The notes under the pieces: generated by a model | What the model saw: only the letters and a program-made list of their open reading frames with translations | The model's database searches: none | Told to the model about the DNA's origin: nothing | Made by a program: the position numbers and the translations under genes | NCBI RefSeq assembly: GCF_900129685.1 | Contig: NZ_FQWM01000001.1 | Coordinates: 310,001 to 374,000, forward strand | Origin: Cognatishimia maritima | GTDB taxonomy: Bacteria > Pseudomonadota > Alphaproteobacteria > Rhodobacterales > Rhodobacteraceae | Direction: 5' to 3' | DNA: 64,000 nt | Shown: positions 33,211 to 41,654 of the stretch, piece by piece | Numbering within the stretch: the stretch's first letter is position 1 | Layout of the letters: every line of letters starts with the position of its first letter

Positions 33211-33525
33211 CGCAGCGCCCATCGCCGGGTTTCCAACGACCAAGTCATAGTGTTTGATAGACCGACTCTCGACCAATTCAGCTTCATCCGGCGCAATATG
33301 GGGGGATGTGTAGTCTTCGCCGACAAAGGCTTTTAGGGCGTCCAGATCTTCCCAAATCATCACGAAACTGAATTCTCTGGGGCTGTCTGGTCGGGCATCG
33401 CCCGGATAAACATCGACAATGCCAGCTGTGTTCCGCATCAGGGGAATGGCGATTTCATAGAAGAACTTCCTGAACGCCGCCTCTTTGCCCGGGTGCGTCA
33501 CGACCTGAAAGATGCGCATAATCAT
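33202..33525 (-). CDS. ABM-domain (antibiotic biosynthesis monooxygenase-like) protein
   Basis: A 107-residue ferredoxin-like alpha/beta protein of the dimeric ABM fold: MIMRIFQVVTHPGKEAAFRKFF, then PRDSPREF-like charged turn, FVMIWEDLDALKAFVGEDY. Such proteins act as cofactor-less oxygenases or heme/stress proteins. GGAGG lies 5 nt before the ATG at 33525. It converges on the P450 gene with a short overlap; whether they work together is unknown. Confidence 0.78.
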   Translation of the reverse strand: MIMRIFQVVTHPGKEAAFRKFFYEIAIPLMRNTAGIVDVYPGDARPDSPREFSFVMIWEDLDALKAFVGEDYTSPHIAPDEAELVESRSIKHYDLVVGNPAMGAALP

Positions 33526-33590
33526 AGGGGCCTCCACATTTGTGATGAGGCAAGCCTAACACATATTTTCTTAGTTCGAACTGGAGTGGC

Positions 33591-34064
33591 CTAAGGCGCG
33601 TCTGCCAGCGGCAGCATGGTGGTCGATTTGATCTCTTCCATGGACAAAAGTGCGGTCACATTATGCACCCGCACCTCAGAGATCAGAGCCTGATAAAACG
33701 TGTCATAGGCACGCGCATTGGCGACGCGTACTTTGAGGATATAGTCAATGTCCCCCGCCAGCCGATGCGCTTCCTGCACTTCAGGGCGATCCTGCAATGC
33801 TTTCAGGAACTTGGCCTGCCATTCTGCCTCATGTGCGCTGGTGCGGATCAGCACGAAAAAACACGCCTCAAACCCCAGAGCCTCTGCATCCAACAATGCG
33901 GTCTGTTGTTTGATAATTCCGCCTTCACGCAGCTTACGAATCCGGTTCCAAACTGGGGTCTTCGAAGACCCGACCCGCTTGGCAATTTCGTCCAAAGACA
34001 GCGCCGCATCCTGCTGCAACTCGTTGAGGATTTTCCGATCCATATCGTCTATTCGCAACGCCAT
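33591..34064 (-). CDS. Lrp/AsnC-family transcriptional regulator
   Basis: A 157-residue regulator. The winged helix-turn-helix is in residues 3-60 (DDMDRKILNELQQDAALSLDEIAKRVGSS at 6-34, and TPVWNRIRKLREGGII); the C-terminal RAM domain (ACFFVLIRTSAHE, AHRLAGDIDYILKVRVAN) binds amino-acid effectors and oligomerises. It is divergent from the cysG operon across a 142-bp gap, so it is the probable sulfur-assimilation regulator. AGAGG precedes the ATG at 34064; a 19-codon upstream extension would run into the shared promoter region. Confidence 0.92.
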   Translation of the reverse strand: MALRIDDMDRKILNELQQDAALSLDEIAKRVGSSKTPVWNRIRKLREGGIIKQQTALLDAEALGFEACFFVLIRTSAHEAEWQAKFLKALQDRPEVQEAHRLAGDIDYILKVRVANARAYDTFYQALISEVRVHNVTALLSMEEIKSTTMLPLADAP

Positions 34065-34113
34065 CCCAATTTCCTCTCTATTCAGGAACATTCTATTCAT
34101 CTGAAACCACTCA

Positions 34114-34130
34114 TAGAACAAACGTTTCTA
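34114..34130. promoter_or_regulatory. Candidate Lrp operator between lrp and cysG
   Basis: Imperfect palindrome TAGAACAAACGTTTCTA centred in the divergent gap, of the size and symmetry of Lrp-type sites. A second GGAA-N4-TTCC element lies near 34157. Assignment to the neighbouring Lrp protein is inference. Confidence 0.35.
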
Positions 34131-34206
34131 TTTTTCCAGACATCTAGCGAAATACCGGAACAATTTCCTATATTGCACTCGAAAACAGTGATCAAGAGAA
34201 GAACAA

Positions 34207-35601
34207 ATGCAACACTATCCCGTCTTTTTGTCCGTCAAAGGACAGCGCATTGCCCTTTCGGGCGGTGGCGAGGCGGCTGTGGCCAAGCTGCGTCTTCTGT
34301 TGAAAACTGAGGCCGAGATCGTCGTTTATGCGGCTGATCCGGTGGCTGAAATTCAAGACTGGGCGGCGCAAGGCAAACTCTCCCTGGTGCAGCGCGCCCT
34401 TGCGGCGGGTGATCTGTCGAGCGAAGTGCTTTTCTATGCAGCAGATGAGGACCATGCCGAGGACGCCCGTACCGCAGCTATCGCGCAGGATGCTGGCGTT
34501 CTGGTGAACATTGTCGACAACCTTGAAGACAGCCAGTTCATCACACCCGCGATTGTCGACCGTGACCCGGTGACCGTTGCAATTGGCACCGAAGGCGCAG
34601 CACCCGTGTTGGCCCGTGCAATCAAAGCCGACCTTGAAGAGCGCCTTTCACCAAACCTCGGCATGCTGGCCCGCGTAGGCAAGTCCTTCCGCAAGGCGGT
34701 GGACGCACTGCCCTTTGGTCGTGCACGCCGTGATTTCTGGGCCGATTACTATTTCAAGTCCGGTCCGCGGGTTGAAACCCAAGGCGAAGGCGCAGCGGCG
34801 CAGGCCTTGGATGAGCTGTTGTTCCAACATGTTTATGCCGATGCGCAGCCGGGCCACGTGGCTTTTGTTGGCGCGGGTCCGGGTGACCCGGAACTGCTGA
34901 CCCTGAAAGCACGCAAAGCATTGGATGCTGCAGACGTTGTTATTTATGACCGTCTGGTTGCGCCTGAGATTCTGGAGCTTGCCCGTCGCGAAGCGAAGCT
35001 GATTGATGCTGGCAAAACCCCTTATGGGCAGCACACACCGCAAGAGCATATCAACGGCTTGATCGTGGAGCATGCTCTGCAGGGCCATTTGGTTGTGCGC
35101 CTGAAATCGGGTGACCCGACTGTCTTTGGCCGTTTGGACGAAGAACTGGACGCCTGCGATGCCGCGCGTGTGGCTTATACGGTTGTGCCCGGTATCACGG
35201 CGGCGTCTGCGGCCGTGGCGTCTATTGGCCAAAGCCTGACGAAACGTGGCCGCAATGCCAGCGTGCGTTTCCTCACGGGGCACGATGTTGATGGCTTTGC
35301 TGACCACGACTGGAGCGACCTTGCTGCGCCGGGTGCCGTCGCTGCGGTCTATATGGGCAAAAAAGCCGCCCGTTTCATGCAGGGGCGTCTGATCATGCAT
35401 GGTGCTGATCCTTTCACCCCGATCACAATTGTGGAAAACGCCTCTCGCGCCGATCAGCGCGTGATTGGCTCCACACTCACAACCCTTCCACAGGATCTGG
35501 CGGACGCACATCTGACCGGCCCGGCACTAACTTTCATCGGTCTGTCGCCCCGTCGTGCCGCTGCCACCCTGACCAAGTTTCAACAACAGGAGCTCGCCTG
35601 A
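34207..35601 (+). CDS. cysG: Siroheme synthase (CysG, multifunctional)
   Basis: A 464-residue protein that turns uroporphyrinogen III into siroheme, the cofactor of the sulfite reductase encoded two genes downstream. Residues about 1-200 are the precorrin-2 dehydrogenase/ferrochelatase part (ALSGGGEAAVAKLRLLLK). Residues about 215-460 are the SUMT methyltransferase (VAFVGAGPGDPELLTLKARKAL, DRLVAPEIL, VRLKSGDPTVFGRLDEEL, VVPGITAASAAVASIGQSLTKRG). First gene of a six-gene operon. Confidence 0.95.
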   Translation: MQHYPVFLSVKGQRIALSGGGEAAVAKLRLLLKTEAEIVVYAADPVAEIQDWAAQGKLSLVQRALAAGDLSSEVLFYAADEDHAEDARTAAIAQDAGVLVNIVDNLEDSQFITPAIVDRDPVTVAIGTEGAAPVLARAIKADLEERLSPNLGMLARVGKSFRKAVDALPFGRARRDFWADYYFKSGPRVETQGEGAAAQALDELLFQHVYADAQPGHVAFVGAGPGDPELLTLKARKALDAADVVIYDRLVAPEILELARREAKLIDAGKTPYGQHTPQEHINGLIVEHALQGHLVVRLKSGDPTVFGRLDEELDACDAARVAYTVVPGITAASAAVASIGQSLTKRGRNASVRFLTGHDVDGFADHDWSDLAAPGAVAAVYMGKKAARFMQGRLIMHGADPFTPITIVENASRADQRVIGSTLTTLPQDLADAHLTGPALTFIGLSPRRAAATLTKFQQQELA

Positions 35602-35602
35602 T

Positions 35603-35905
35603 ATGGCCCGCGCTTTCACACCTAAAGTCGTCACCGCAAACCACCTTCTGGAAGGTGACGTGATCTATATGACGGCCTCTGGCGATTGGACCCGCGACCT
35701 CGCGGAGGCAGAGCTATTGACCGACGAAGCTGTGGCAGATGAACGTCTGATCGCAGCGCAACAGCAAACCGCCGTCACCGTGGGGGCCTACCTCGCAGAC
35801 GCTATAGCAGGCGACGATGGGCGCCCTGCTCCAACCCACTTCCGCGAAGAGTTCCGCCGCACCGGCCCATCGAACTACTTCCACGGCAAACAGGCAGAGG
35901 CATAA
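35603..35905 (+). CDS. DUF2849-family protein
   Basis: A 100-residue protein directly after cysG (1-nt gap) and before the sulfite reductase gene. Features include NHLLEGDVIYMTASGDWTRDLAEAELL and an RTGPSNYFHGKQAEA tail. The family is found at this place in alphaproteobacterial sulfate-assimilation operons; it is probably an accessory factor for sulfite reduction, but no activity is known to me. Confidence 0.87.
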   Translation: MARAFTPKVVTANHLLEGDVIYMTASGDWTRDLAEAELLTDEAVADERLIAAQQQTAVTVGAYLADAIAGDDGRPAPTHFREEFRRTGPSNYFHGKQAEA

Positions 35906-35907
35906 TC

Positions 35908-37578
35908 ATGTATCAGTACAACGAATTTGACAGCGCCTTCCTCGCAGAACGCAACCGCCAGTTCCGCGCACAGGTTGAACGCCGCATCGACGGCTCCTTG
36001 ACTGAGGACGAATTCCGCCCGCTGCGTCTGATGAATGGCCTGTACCTGCAATTGCACGCCTACATGCTGCGCGTCGCGATCCCTTACGGCACGCTGTCCT
36101 CTGATCAGATGGACACGCTCGCGGTGCTGGCTGAGAAATGGGACAAAGGCTATGGCCACTTCACCACGCGTCAGAACATCCAGTACAACTGGCCAAAGCT
36201 GAAAGACGTGCCAGACATGCTGGACGAGCTGGCCAAAGTGAACATGCATGCCATCCAGACATCCGGGAACACGATCCGGAACGTGACCGCTGACCATTTC
36301 TCTGGCGCGGCGGCGGATGAAGTGGCTGATCCCCGCCCTATCGCAGAGCTGATCCGCCAGTGGTCTACAGACCACCCGGAATTCCAAGCGCTGCCACGTA
36401 AGTTTAAAATCGCCGTCTCTGGCGCGATCAACAACGACCGTGCAGTGATCAAGGCACACGACATCGGCATCTACATCGTCGAAAACGATGCCGGAGAACT
36501 GGGCTATCAGATCGTGGTTGGTGGCGGCCTTGGCCGGACACCAATGATCGGCAAAGTTCTGAAAGACTTCGTCACACAGGAAGACCTGCTGTCTTATCTT
36601 GAAGCGACTGTGTCTGTCTGGAACCTGCTGGGTCGCCGCGACAACAAATATAAAGCGCGCATCAAGATCACTGTGCACGAGCACGGCATCGAAGAAATCC
36701 AACGTCGTGTCGAGGAACGGTTCGCCCTGATCCGCCCGACGTTCCAAGGCTTTGACGTAAAGCTTCTGGAAGAGATCAAAGAGCATTTCGCAAGCCCTGC
36801 TTTCCGCAGCGCGTCCACCGACGCCTATGAAGCGGCATACAACGCAGACCCGCTGTTCCGCAGCTGGGTGGATACCAACCTTGCCGCGCACAAACAGGAC
36901 GATTATGCGATTGTCACCATCTCGCTGAAGAAACATGGCGCAACACCGGGTGACGCCTCTGCTGCGCAGATGCGTGTGATGGCGGACATCGCGCGCAACT
37001 ATGCCCACAATGAACTGCGCATCAGCCATGAGCAAAACGTGATCCTGCCGCATGTCCACAAATCGGACCTGCCAGACATCTACGCCGCGCTGAAAGAAGC
37101 CGACCTGCACACCGCAAACATCGGCCTGATCTCGGACATCATCGCTTGCCCGGGCATGGACTACTGTGCGCTGGCAACCGCGCGCTCTATCCCAGTGGCC
37201 GAGCAGATCGCAGAGCGTTTTGACGAGCTGAAAATCGAGCACGACATTGGTCACGTGCAGATCAAGATCTCTGGCTGCATCAACGCATGTGGTCACCACC
37301 ACGTCGGCCATATCGGCATTCTGGGTCTGGATCGCGCAGGCGTTGAAAACTACCAGATCACTCTGGGGGGTGACGCAACCAACACAGCAGCCGTTGGCCA
37401 GCGTGTTGGGCCGGGTTTTGCCTATGATGAGATCGTGCCAGCAATTGAACGCATCATTGAAGGCTACCTTGAAATGCGTGAGAGCGCCGATGAAACCTTC
37501 ATCGAGACTTACCGCCGCGTCGGTCTGGATGCGTTCAAAGGTTACATCTACCCAGAGGCGCGGGCCAATGCCGCATGA
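35908..37578 (+). CDS. cysI: Ferredoxin-type sulfite (nitrite/sulfite) reductase
   Basis: A 556-residue siroheme/4Fe-4S enzyme reducing sulfite to sulfide. The two cysteine pairs that hold the coupled cluster and siroheme are visible as IACPGMDYCALATA (CX5C) and SGCINACGHHHVGHIG (CX3C). Two ferredoxin-like half domains are repeated. Context (siroheme synthesis, cysH, ferredoxin-NADP reductase) supports sulfite over nitrite. The next gene starts within its last codons. Confidence 0.93.
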   Translation: MYQYNEFDSAFLAERNRQFRAQVERRIDGSLTEDEFRPLRLMNGLYLQLHAYMLRVAIPYGTLSSDQMDTLAVLAEKWDKGYGHFTTRQNIQYNWPKLKDVPDMLDELAKVNMHAIQTSGNTIRNVTADHFSGAAADEVADPRPIAELIRQWSTDHPEFQALPRKFKIAVSGAINNDRAVIKAHDIGIYIVENDAGELGYQIVVGGGLGRTPMIGKVLKDFVTQEDLLSYLEATVSVWNLLGRRDNKYKARIKITVHEHGIEEIQRRVEERFALIRPTFQGFDVKLLEEIKEHFASPAFRSASTDAYEAAYNADPLFRSWVDTNLAAHKQDDYAIVTISLKKHGATPGDASAAQMRVMADIARNYAHNELRISHEQNVILPHVHKSDLPDIYAALKEADLHTANIGLISDIIACPGMDYCALATARSIPVAEQIAERFDELKIEHDIGHVQIKISGCINACGHHHVGHIGILGLDRAGVENYQITLGGDATNTAAVGQRVGPGFAYDEIVPAIERIIEGYLEMRESADETFIETYRRVGLDAFKGYIYPEARANAA

Positions 37579-38362
37579 TCAGGTGAACAGCCAATCGGCG
37601 TTCACACCTATTTCCTTTAACGAGAACGCTGCGGCGGACCCGTTGAAAGAGAAGGTTGAGCAGCTGAACGCGCGCTACAAACACCACTCGGCCACCGCCG
37701 TGCTGGACCGTGCGCTGAAAGATCAAGACGTTGGCAAGCTTGCCCTCGTCAGCTCGTTTGGGGCCGAAAGCGTGGTGCTGTTGCACCTCGCGGCCATGGT
37801 GGATCGCAATATCCCGGTGCTGTTTGTCGACACCGAGATGCTGTTTGCCGAAACCCTAGAGTACCAGATTGAACTGGCGGATCGGCTGCACCTGCAGAAC
37901 ATGCAGATCATCCGTGCAAGCGAAGTCACGCTTGAGGCGGAAGATCCCGACGGCACCCTGCATCAGCGCGACACCGACGCCTGCTGTTCTTTGCGCAAGA
38001 CGCGTCCCCTACAAAAGGCGCTGCGCGGTTACGATGGCTGGATCACGGGCCGCAAGCGCTTTCAGGCGGGCACGCGCGCCGCGCTTGAGTTCTTTGAGGT
38101 CGAAGACTTCACAGGTCGCATCAAGGTGAATCCACTGGCGCATTGGGCACCAGAGGACATCAAGGCCTACATGGAAGAAAACAACCTGCCGCGCCACCCT
38201 CTAGTGGCCAAAGGCTATCCATCCATTGGCTGTGCGCCCTGCACCAGCCCAGTAAAACCGGGCGAAGACCCACGCTCTGGCCGCTGGCGCGGTCAAGACA
38301 AAACCGAATGTGGCATTCATTTTGAAAACGGCAAAATGGTGCGCAAAGGAGTAAACGCATGA
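37568..38362 (+). CDS. cysH: Adenylylsulfate (APS) reductase, 4Fe-4S type
   Basis: A 264-residue assimilatory reductase making sulfite. The P-loop-like site is LVSSFGAESVVLLHLAA. The cluster cysteines are Cys139-Cys140 (DACCSLRKT) and Cys222/Cys225 (SIGCAPCTSP), with the catalytic Cys248 in ECGIH; the CC...CxxC set marks an APS-using enzyme rather than an E. coli-like PAPS reductase. The ATG at 37568 lies inside the cysI 3' end; AGAGG is 10 nt upstream. The stop overlaps the DUF934 start. Confidence 0.94.
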   Translation: MPHDQVNSQSAFTPISFNENAAADPLKEKVEQLNARYKHHSATAVLDRALKDQDVGKLALVSSFGAESVVLLHLAAMVDRNIPVLFVDTEMLFAETLEYQIELADRLHLQNMQIIRASEVTLEAEDPDGTLHQRDTDACCSLRKTRPLQKALRGYDGWITGRKRFQAGTRAALEFFEVEDFTGRIKVNPLAHWAPEDIKAYMEENNLPRHPLVAKGYPSIGCAPCTSPVKPGEDPRSGRWRGQDKTECGIHFENGKMVRKGVNA

Positions 38363-38787
38363 CTGTGATTGTCACCGATAGCGGCTTTGCAGCCGATGAC
38401 TGGACCGAAGGCTTTGTCGCTTTGTCCAATGAAGGCGAAGCGGCCAATGATATCAAAGCGCTGGACCTGCCGTCTGATGTCTTTCCAGAAACGCTTGGCA
38501 ATATCATTCCCAACGTTGATTTCATCCGCGTCGACTTCCCAAGCGCTGCTGATGGCCGTGGGTTCACCATAGCACGTCAATTGCGCCTGATGGGTTTCAA
38601 AGGCCGGCTGCGTGCCAAAGGGCACGTTTTGGCCGACCAATATGCGATGGCGCGTCGCTCTGGTTTTGACGAGGTGGAAATTTCCGATGATCTGGCTGCA
38701 CGCCAGCCTGAGGACCAATGGCAGTTCCGCGCGGACTGGCAGGCGCATGACTACCAAAACCGGCTGCGCGCAAAAGTAGAAAGCTGA
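38359..38787 (+). CDS. DUF934-family protein
   Basis: A 142-residue protein of the DUF934 family, a constant partner of cysI/cysH in proteobacterial sulfate assimilation. Typical segments are DLPSDVFPETLGNIIPNVDFIRVDFPSAADGRGF (residues 35-68) and LRLMGFKGRLRAKGHVLADQY. The start overlaps the cysH stop (ATGA). An accessory function in sulfite reduction is likely; mechanism unknown. Confidence 0.9.
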   Translation: MTVIVTDSGFAADDWTEGFVALSNEGEAANDIKALDLPSDVFPETLGNIIPNVDFIRVDFPSAADGRGFTIARQLRLMGFKGRLRAKGHVLADQYAMARRSGFDEVEISDDLAARQPEDQWQFRADWQAHDYQNRLRAKVES

Positions 38788-38801
38788 CGGACTGAGCCAA
38801 G

Positions 38802-38830
38802 GCAGACATGTGCACACTGGACATGTCTGC
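38802..38830. repeat. Inverted repeat between DUF934 gene and fpr
   Basis: GCAGACATGT (38802-38811) and ACATGTCTGC (38821-38830) form a perfect 10-bp hairpin with a 9-nt loop. No T run follows, so it is not a standard terminator; it may be an attenuator, a processing site or an operator for fpr. Confidence 0.7.
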
Positions 38831-38844
38831 GTTGCAGAGATTGG

Positions 38845-38895
38845 ACCTGTCAAAACCTGTAGAACCTGATAGATGGAGGGCGGAAATTTCCGCCC
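38845..38895. promoter_or_regulatory. Phased ACCTGT repeats and 18-bp palindrome in the fpr leader
   Basis: ACCTGT occurs at 38845 and 38855 and ACCTGA at 38864, i.e. three copies at one-turn spacing. GGGCGGAAATTTCCGCCC (38878-38895) is a perfect palindrome ending 9 nt before the fpr ATG, where it could hide the ribosome site or bind a dimeric regulator. Function is inference. Confidence 0.5.
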
Positions 38896-38904
38896 ATTTG
38901 CACG

Positions 38905-39762
38905 ATGAACGAGCTGACCAAAGTGACCGAAGCACCTGCTGTAGAAGCGAAAAAACCCGTCCTGCCTGACGCGCAGACCGTGACCGAAGTGAAACATTGG
39001 ACAGACCGCCTGTTCTCTTTCAAATGCACGCGCCCTGCGTCCTTGCGGTTCCGCTCTGGCGAATTTGTGATGATCGGCCTGATGGGCGATCCGCACCCAG
39101 AAACCGGCAAGCAGAAACCCTTGCTGCGCGCCTACTCCATCGCGTCCCCTTCTTGGGATGAGGAAATGGAATTTTATTCAATCAAGGTACAAGACGGCCC
39201 GCTGACATCTAAGCTGCAGCACATCAACGTTGGCGATGAAATCATCCTGCGGCCAAAACCAGTTGGCACATTGGTGCATGACGCTCTGATCCCGGGCAAA
39301 CGCATCTGGTTCTTTGCGACCGGCACCGGTTTTGCGCCTTTCGCATCGCTGCTGCGCGAGCCAGAGACCTATGAAAAATTCGATGAAGTCATCATCACGC
39401 ACACCTGCCGCGAAGCAGGAGAGCTGGTTTATGGTGCAGAATTGATCGAAAGCCTGAAACACGACGAATTGCTGAACGAGGTGATCGGCGAAGGCTTCTG
39501 GAAGAAGATCAAATACTACCCAACGACAACGCGCGAAGAGAGCCCAAAGATGGGCCGCATCACTGACCTGATGCGCTCTGGCGAGGCGTTTGAGGATCTG
39601 GGCGTAGAACCGCTGAACCCAGACACCGACCGCGCGATGATTTGCGGCAACCTGGCGTTCAACCTTGAACTCAAGGACCTCTTTGAAAACACCTATGGTC
39701 TGGAAGAAGGTGCCAATTCCAAACCCGCGCATTACGTGGTCGAGAAAGCATTCTTGGACTGA
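38905..39762 (+). CDS. fpr: Ferredoxin-NADP+ reductase
   Basis: A 285-residue FAD flavoenzyme moving electrons from NADPH to ferredoxin or flavodoxin, probably feeding the ferredoxin-type sulfite reductase upstream. FAD motif RAYSIASPSWDEEMEFYSIKV, NADP-binding region WFFATGTGFAPFASLLREP, ITHTCREAGELVYG, and C-terminal AMICGNLAFNLELKDLFE with the terminal VEKAFLD. No clear ribosome site is seen ahead of the ATG, consistent with the structured leader. A terminator follows. Confidence 0.93.
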   Translation: MNELTKVTEAPAVEAKKPVLPDAQTVTEVKHWTDRLFSFKCTRPASLRFRSGEFVMIGLMGDPHPETGKQKPLLRAYSIASPSWDEEMEFYSIKVQDGPLTSKLQHINVGDEIILRPKPVGTLVHDALIPGKRIWFFATGTGFAPFASLLREPETYEKFDEVIITHTCREAGELVYGAELIESLKHDELLNEVIGEGFWKKIKYYPTTTREESPKMGRITDLMRSGEAFEDLGVEPLNPDTDRAMICGNLAFNLELKDLFENTYGLEEGANSKPAHYVVEKAFLD

Positions 39763-39784
39763 TCTTATTATATACGAACGATGC

Positions 39785-39825
39785 AAGCGCCGCTTTGATA
39801 CAGTCAGAGCGGCGCTTTTGTTTTC
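39785..39825 (+). terminator. Terminator after fpr
   Basis: AAGCGCCGCT (39785-39794) pairs with AGCGGCGCTT (39808-39817), 13-nt loop, followed by TTGTTTTC. It sits just before the convergent MFS gene end. Confidence 0.83.
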
Positions 39826-39828
39826 AGA

Positions 39829-41025
39829 CTAGGCACGTTCTGCACGTCTAAGCGGCGCGGACACCCAAACACCCGCAACAGGCCCCATCGCCAAAAGGAC
39901 CATGACAGCAGGCCAACCCGCTATCGCCGCAATGCTTGGCGCGATCTGAACCGTCAGCGCGGTTAACAGAAAACCGAGCGAGGCTTGTAAGGTCAAAACC
40001 GACCCCGCGATCTCAGCGGGTGCGTAATCGGCGACGATTGCAGAAAACTGCGGTGAATCCGGCACCACAGCAGCCCCCCAAAGGATCAAAAGCGCGAAGG
40101 TGATCCAGACAGGGCCACCAAAGGTCAAAGCAGTCAGCAGCGCTGCTGTGCCCGACAGGATCAAAGCGGTAGCGGCAACATGGGCTTTGCCAATTCGATC
40201 CGCCAAGACGCCTCCCAGGGCGCAGGCAGGCGCTGCGGCAATGATGCAGAGAAATGCCGCAAGCTTTCCAAGAGCCTGTGCGTCCTCTTCCGGCATCGAT
40301 GCCGAAAAGGAAATTGCGGCAAAAACACCGACCCATGACCAAAAGGCGATGAATTCCCACATGTGGCACAGATAGCCAAGGATCGCGCGACGGAGCTGCG
40401 GCATCTGCCACGCCACATAAAGAGCGCGGCTGTCGAACCGGGCCGCACGCACGTGGTGAGGGCCGAGTTGGGTCAGTAATGCCGCTGCTGCCCCAAGCAA
40501 GGCCAACCCTGACCCCATCCAAAGCGCAAGCCGCCAGTCTGTCCCGCCGATCCACGCCATCAAATAGGGGGCCGCCTGCCCGATCACCAGCGCACCCACC
40601 AAGGTGCCCATCAAGGTTCCGCGTCGGGTCACACTCCAGCCGACGGCGATCTTCATCGACAAGGGCCAGGTGCCCGCCATGGCGATGCCTGATAAAAAAC
40701 GTATGATCCCGGCAGCCGGTGTCCCAATGGGAACAAAGATAAAGATTGCGTTCAGGACTGCGGTGACCGTGGCGCAAACCGCAAAAACGTGGCGAGGATC
40801 AAAGCGGTCAGGCACACCGCTGATGGCAAACCCCATCGCACCAAGAGCAAACCCCGCAGGCACAACGGAGGATAAAAGGGCCAGTTGCCCGTCCTCTAGC
40901 CCCGCTTCGCGCGCCATATCCGGAATGACTGCTGCACCCATGAACCAAAGAGACATCCCGGCCATGGTCGCAAATAGCAACAAACCTATGCTGCGCGTCG
41001 TCTGAAATGTGGAGGTTGTCGCCAT
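39829..41025 (-). CDS. MFS transporter
   Basis: A 398-residue major facilitator with 12 predicted helices. The loop 2-3 element is GFAISGVPDRFDPRH (a weak form of the GxxxDRxGRR motif), and helix 5 carries ALVIGQAAPYLMAWIG. The second half repeats the motif as GGVLADRIGKAHV. Substrate not predictable. The upstream XRE regulator gene (69-nt gap, same strand) probably controls it. A hairpin lies just before the ATG, and the ribosome site is weak. Confidence 0.85.
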   Translation of the reverse strand: MATTSTFQTTRSIGLLLFATMAGMSLWFMGAAVIPDMAREAGLEDGQLALLSSVVPAGFALGAMGFAISGVPDRFDPRHVFAVCATVTAVLNAIFIFVPIGTPAAGIIRFLSGIAMAGTWPLSMKIAVGWSVTRRGTLMGTLVGALVIGQAAPYLMAWIGGTDWRLALWMGSGLALLGAAAALLTQLGPHHVRAARFDSRALYVAWQMPQLRRAILGYLCHMWEFIAFWSWVGVFAAISFSASMPEEDAQALGKLAAFLCIIAAAPACALGGVLADRIGKAHVAATALILSGTAALLTALTFGGPVWITFALLILWGAAVVPDSPQFSAIVADYAPAEIAGSVLTLQASLGFLLTALTVQIAPSIAAIAGWPAVMVLLAMGPVAGVWVSAPLRRAERA

Positions 41026-41034
41026 TTGTGGCCA

Positions 41035-41065
41035 GCTTGCCGCGCAGATGGCTCCGGCGGCAAGC
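41035..41065. repeat. Inverted repeat just upstream of the MFS start
   Basis: GCTTGCCGC (41035-41043) and GCGGCAAGC (41057-41065), 9 bp perfect, 13-nt loop, in the gap between the XRE gene stop and the MFS ATG. No T run on either strand. Could be an operator or an mRNA structure. Confidence 0.55.
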
Positions 41066-41093
41066 GAATTATTGTTTGGGTATACGTGCCCTG

Positions 41094-41486
41094 TTACGAC
41101 GCAGCGCTCAGCGCCAATTGCAGACGTTTTTCAAGCTTGCCGAGTTTCAAAGCCGACGACTGCATCTCGGAGCGTAGTCCGCACATTTCGATCAACAGGG
41201 CGGACACGTCTTCCGGGATATGGATTTCGCCTTCGGGCGCTTCGATCCCATCGCCATTGCTGGTCAGAAGCCAGCCCAAGGAGACGCCCAGAATACCAGA
41301 CAGCATTTGCAACCGATTGGCGCGCGGTTCGCTGGTATCGTTTTCCCAAGAAGCCAAAGTCGAGGTCTTTACCCCAATGCTCTTGGCCAGTTGTTTTTGG
41401 CTGAGGCCAAGATTGGTACGCGCGGCTGCCAAGCGATCTCCGAAAGTTGCTGCGCGATCATCAAACCAGCCTGTTTCAGTCGTCAT
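41094..41486 (-). CDS. XRE-family transcriptional regulator
   Basis: A 130-residue regulator. Residues about 14-68 are a Cro/C1-type helix-turn-helix (FGDRLAAARTNLGLSQKQLA, GVKTSTLASWENDTSEPRAN). The C-terminal part (EDVSALLIEMCGLRSEMQSSALKLGKLEKRL, residues 90-120) looks like a coiled dimerisation helix. GGAG lies 7 nt before the ATG at 41486; ATG at 41498 is less likely. Upstream of, and co-directional with, an MFS gene it may regulate. Confidence 0.87.
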   Translation of the reverse strand: MTTETGWFDDRAATFGDRLAAARTNLGLSQKQLAKSIGVKTSTLASWENDTSEPRANRLQMLSGILGVSLGWLLTSNGDGIEAPEGEIHIPEDVSALLIEMCGLRSEMQSSALKLGKLEKRLQLALSAAS

Positions 41487-41597
41487 AAAATTCTCCATTG
41501 TCGTCTTTTGGTTGAGCGGACGCCTATCAAACTAAGAGAGAAATGTGAAATTTCCATCGTGAGGCCAAAAATCCCCGCGTTTTTTGCAAGCTCCAAG

Positions 41598-41630
41598 GCA
41601 CAAAAAAACCGCGCCGTTTCGGGCGCGGTT
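41598..41630 (-). terminator. Terminator of the acidic coiled-coil gene
   Basis: AAACCGCGCC (41605-41614) pairs with GGCGCGGTTT (41621-41630), 6-nt loop; on the minus strand a run of seven T follows. Confidence 0.87.
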
Positions 41631-41654
41631 TGATGTGTTCATTGCGATGCGATC

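Noticed and set aside
35875-37311. 478-codon open frame on the minus strand
   Set aside because: It lies entirely antisense to cysI, whose CX5C/CX3C motifs are clear; codon-phase shadow in GC-rich DNA.
38802-38830. Hairpin as a Rho-independent terminator before fpr
   Set aside because: No T tract follows on either strand.
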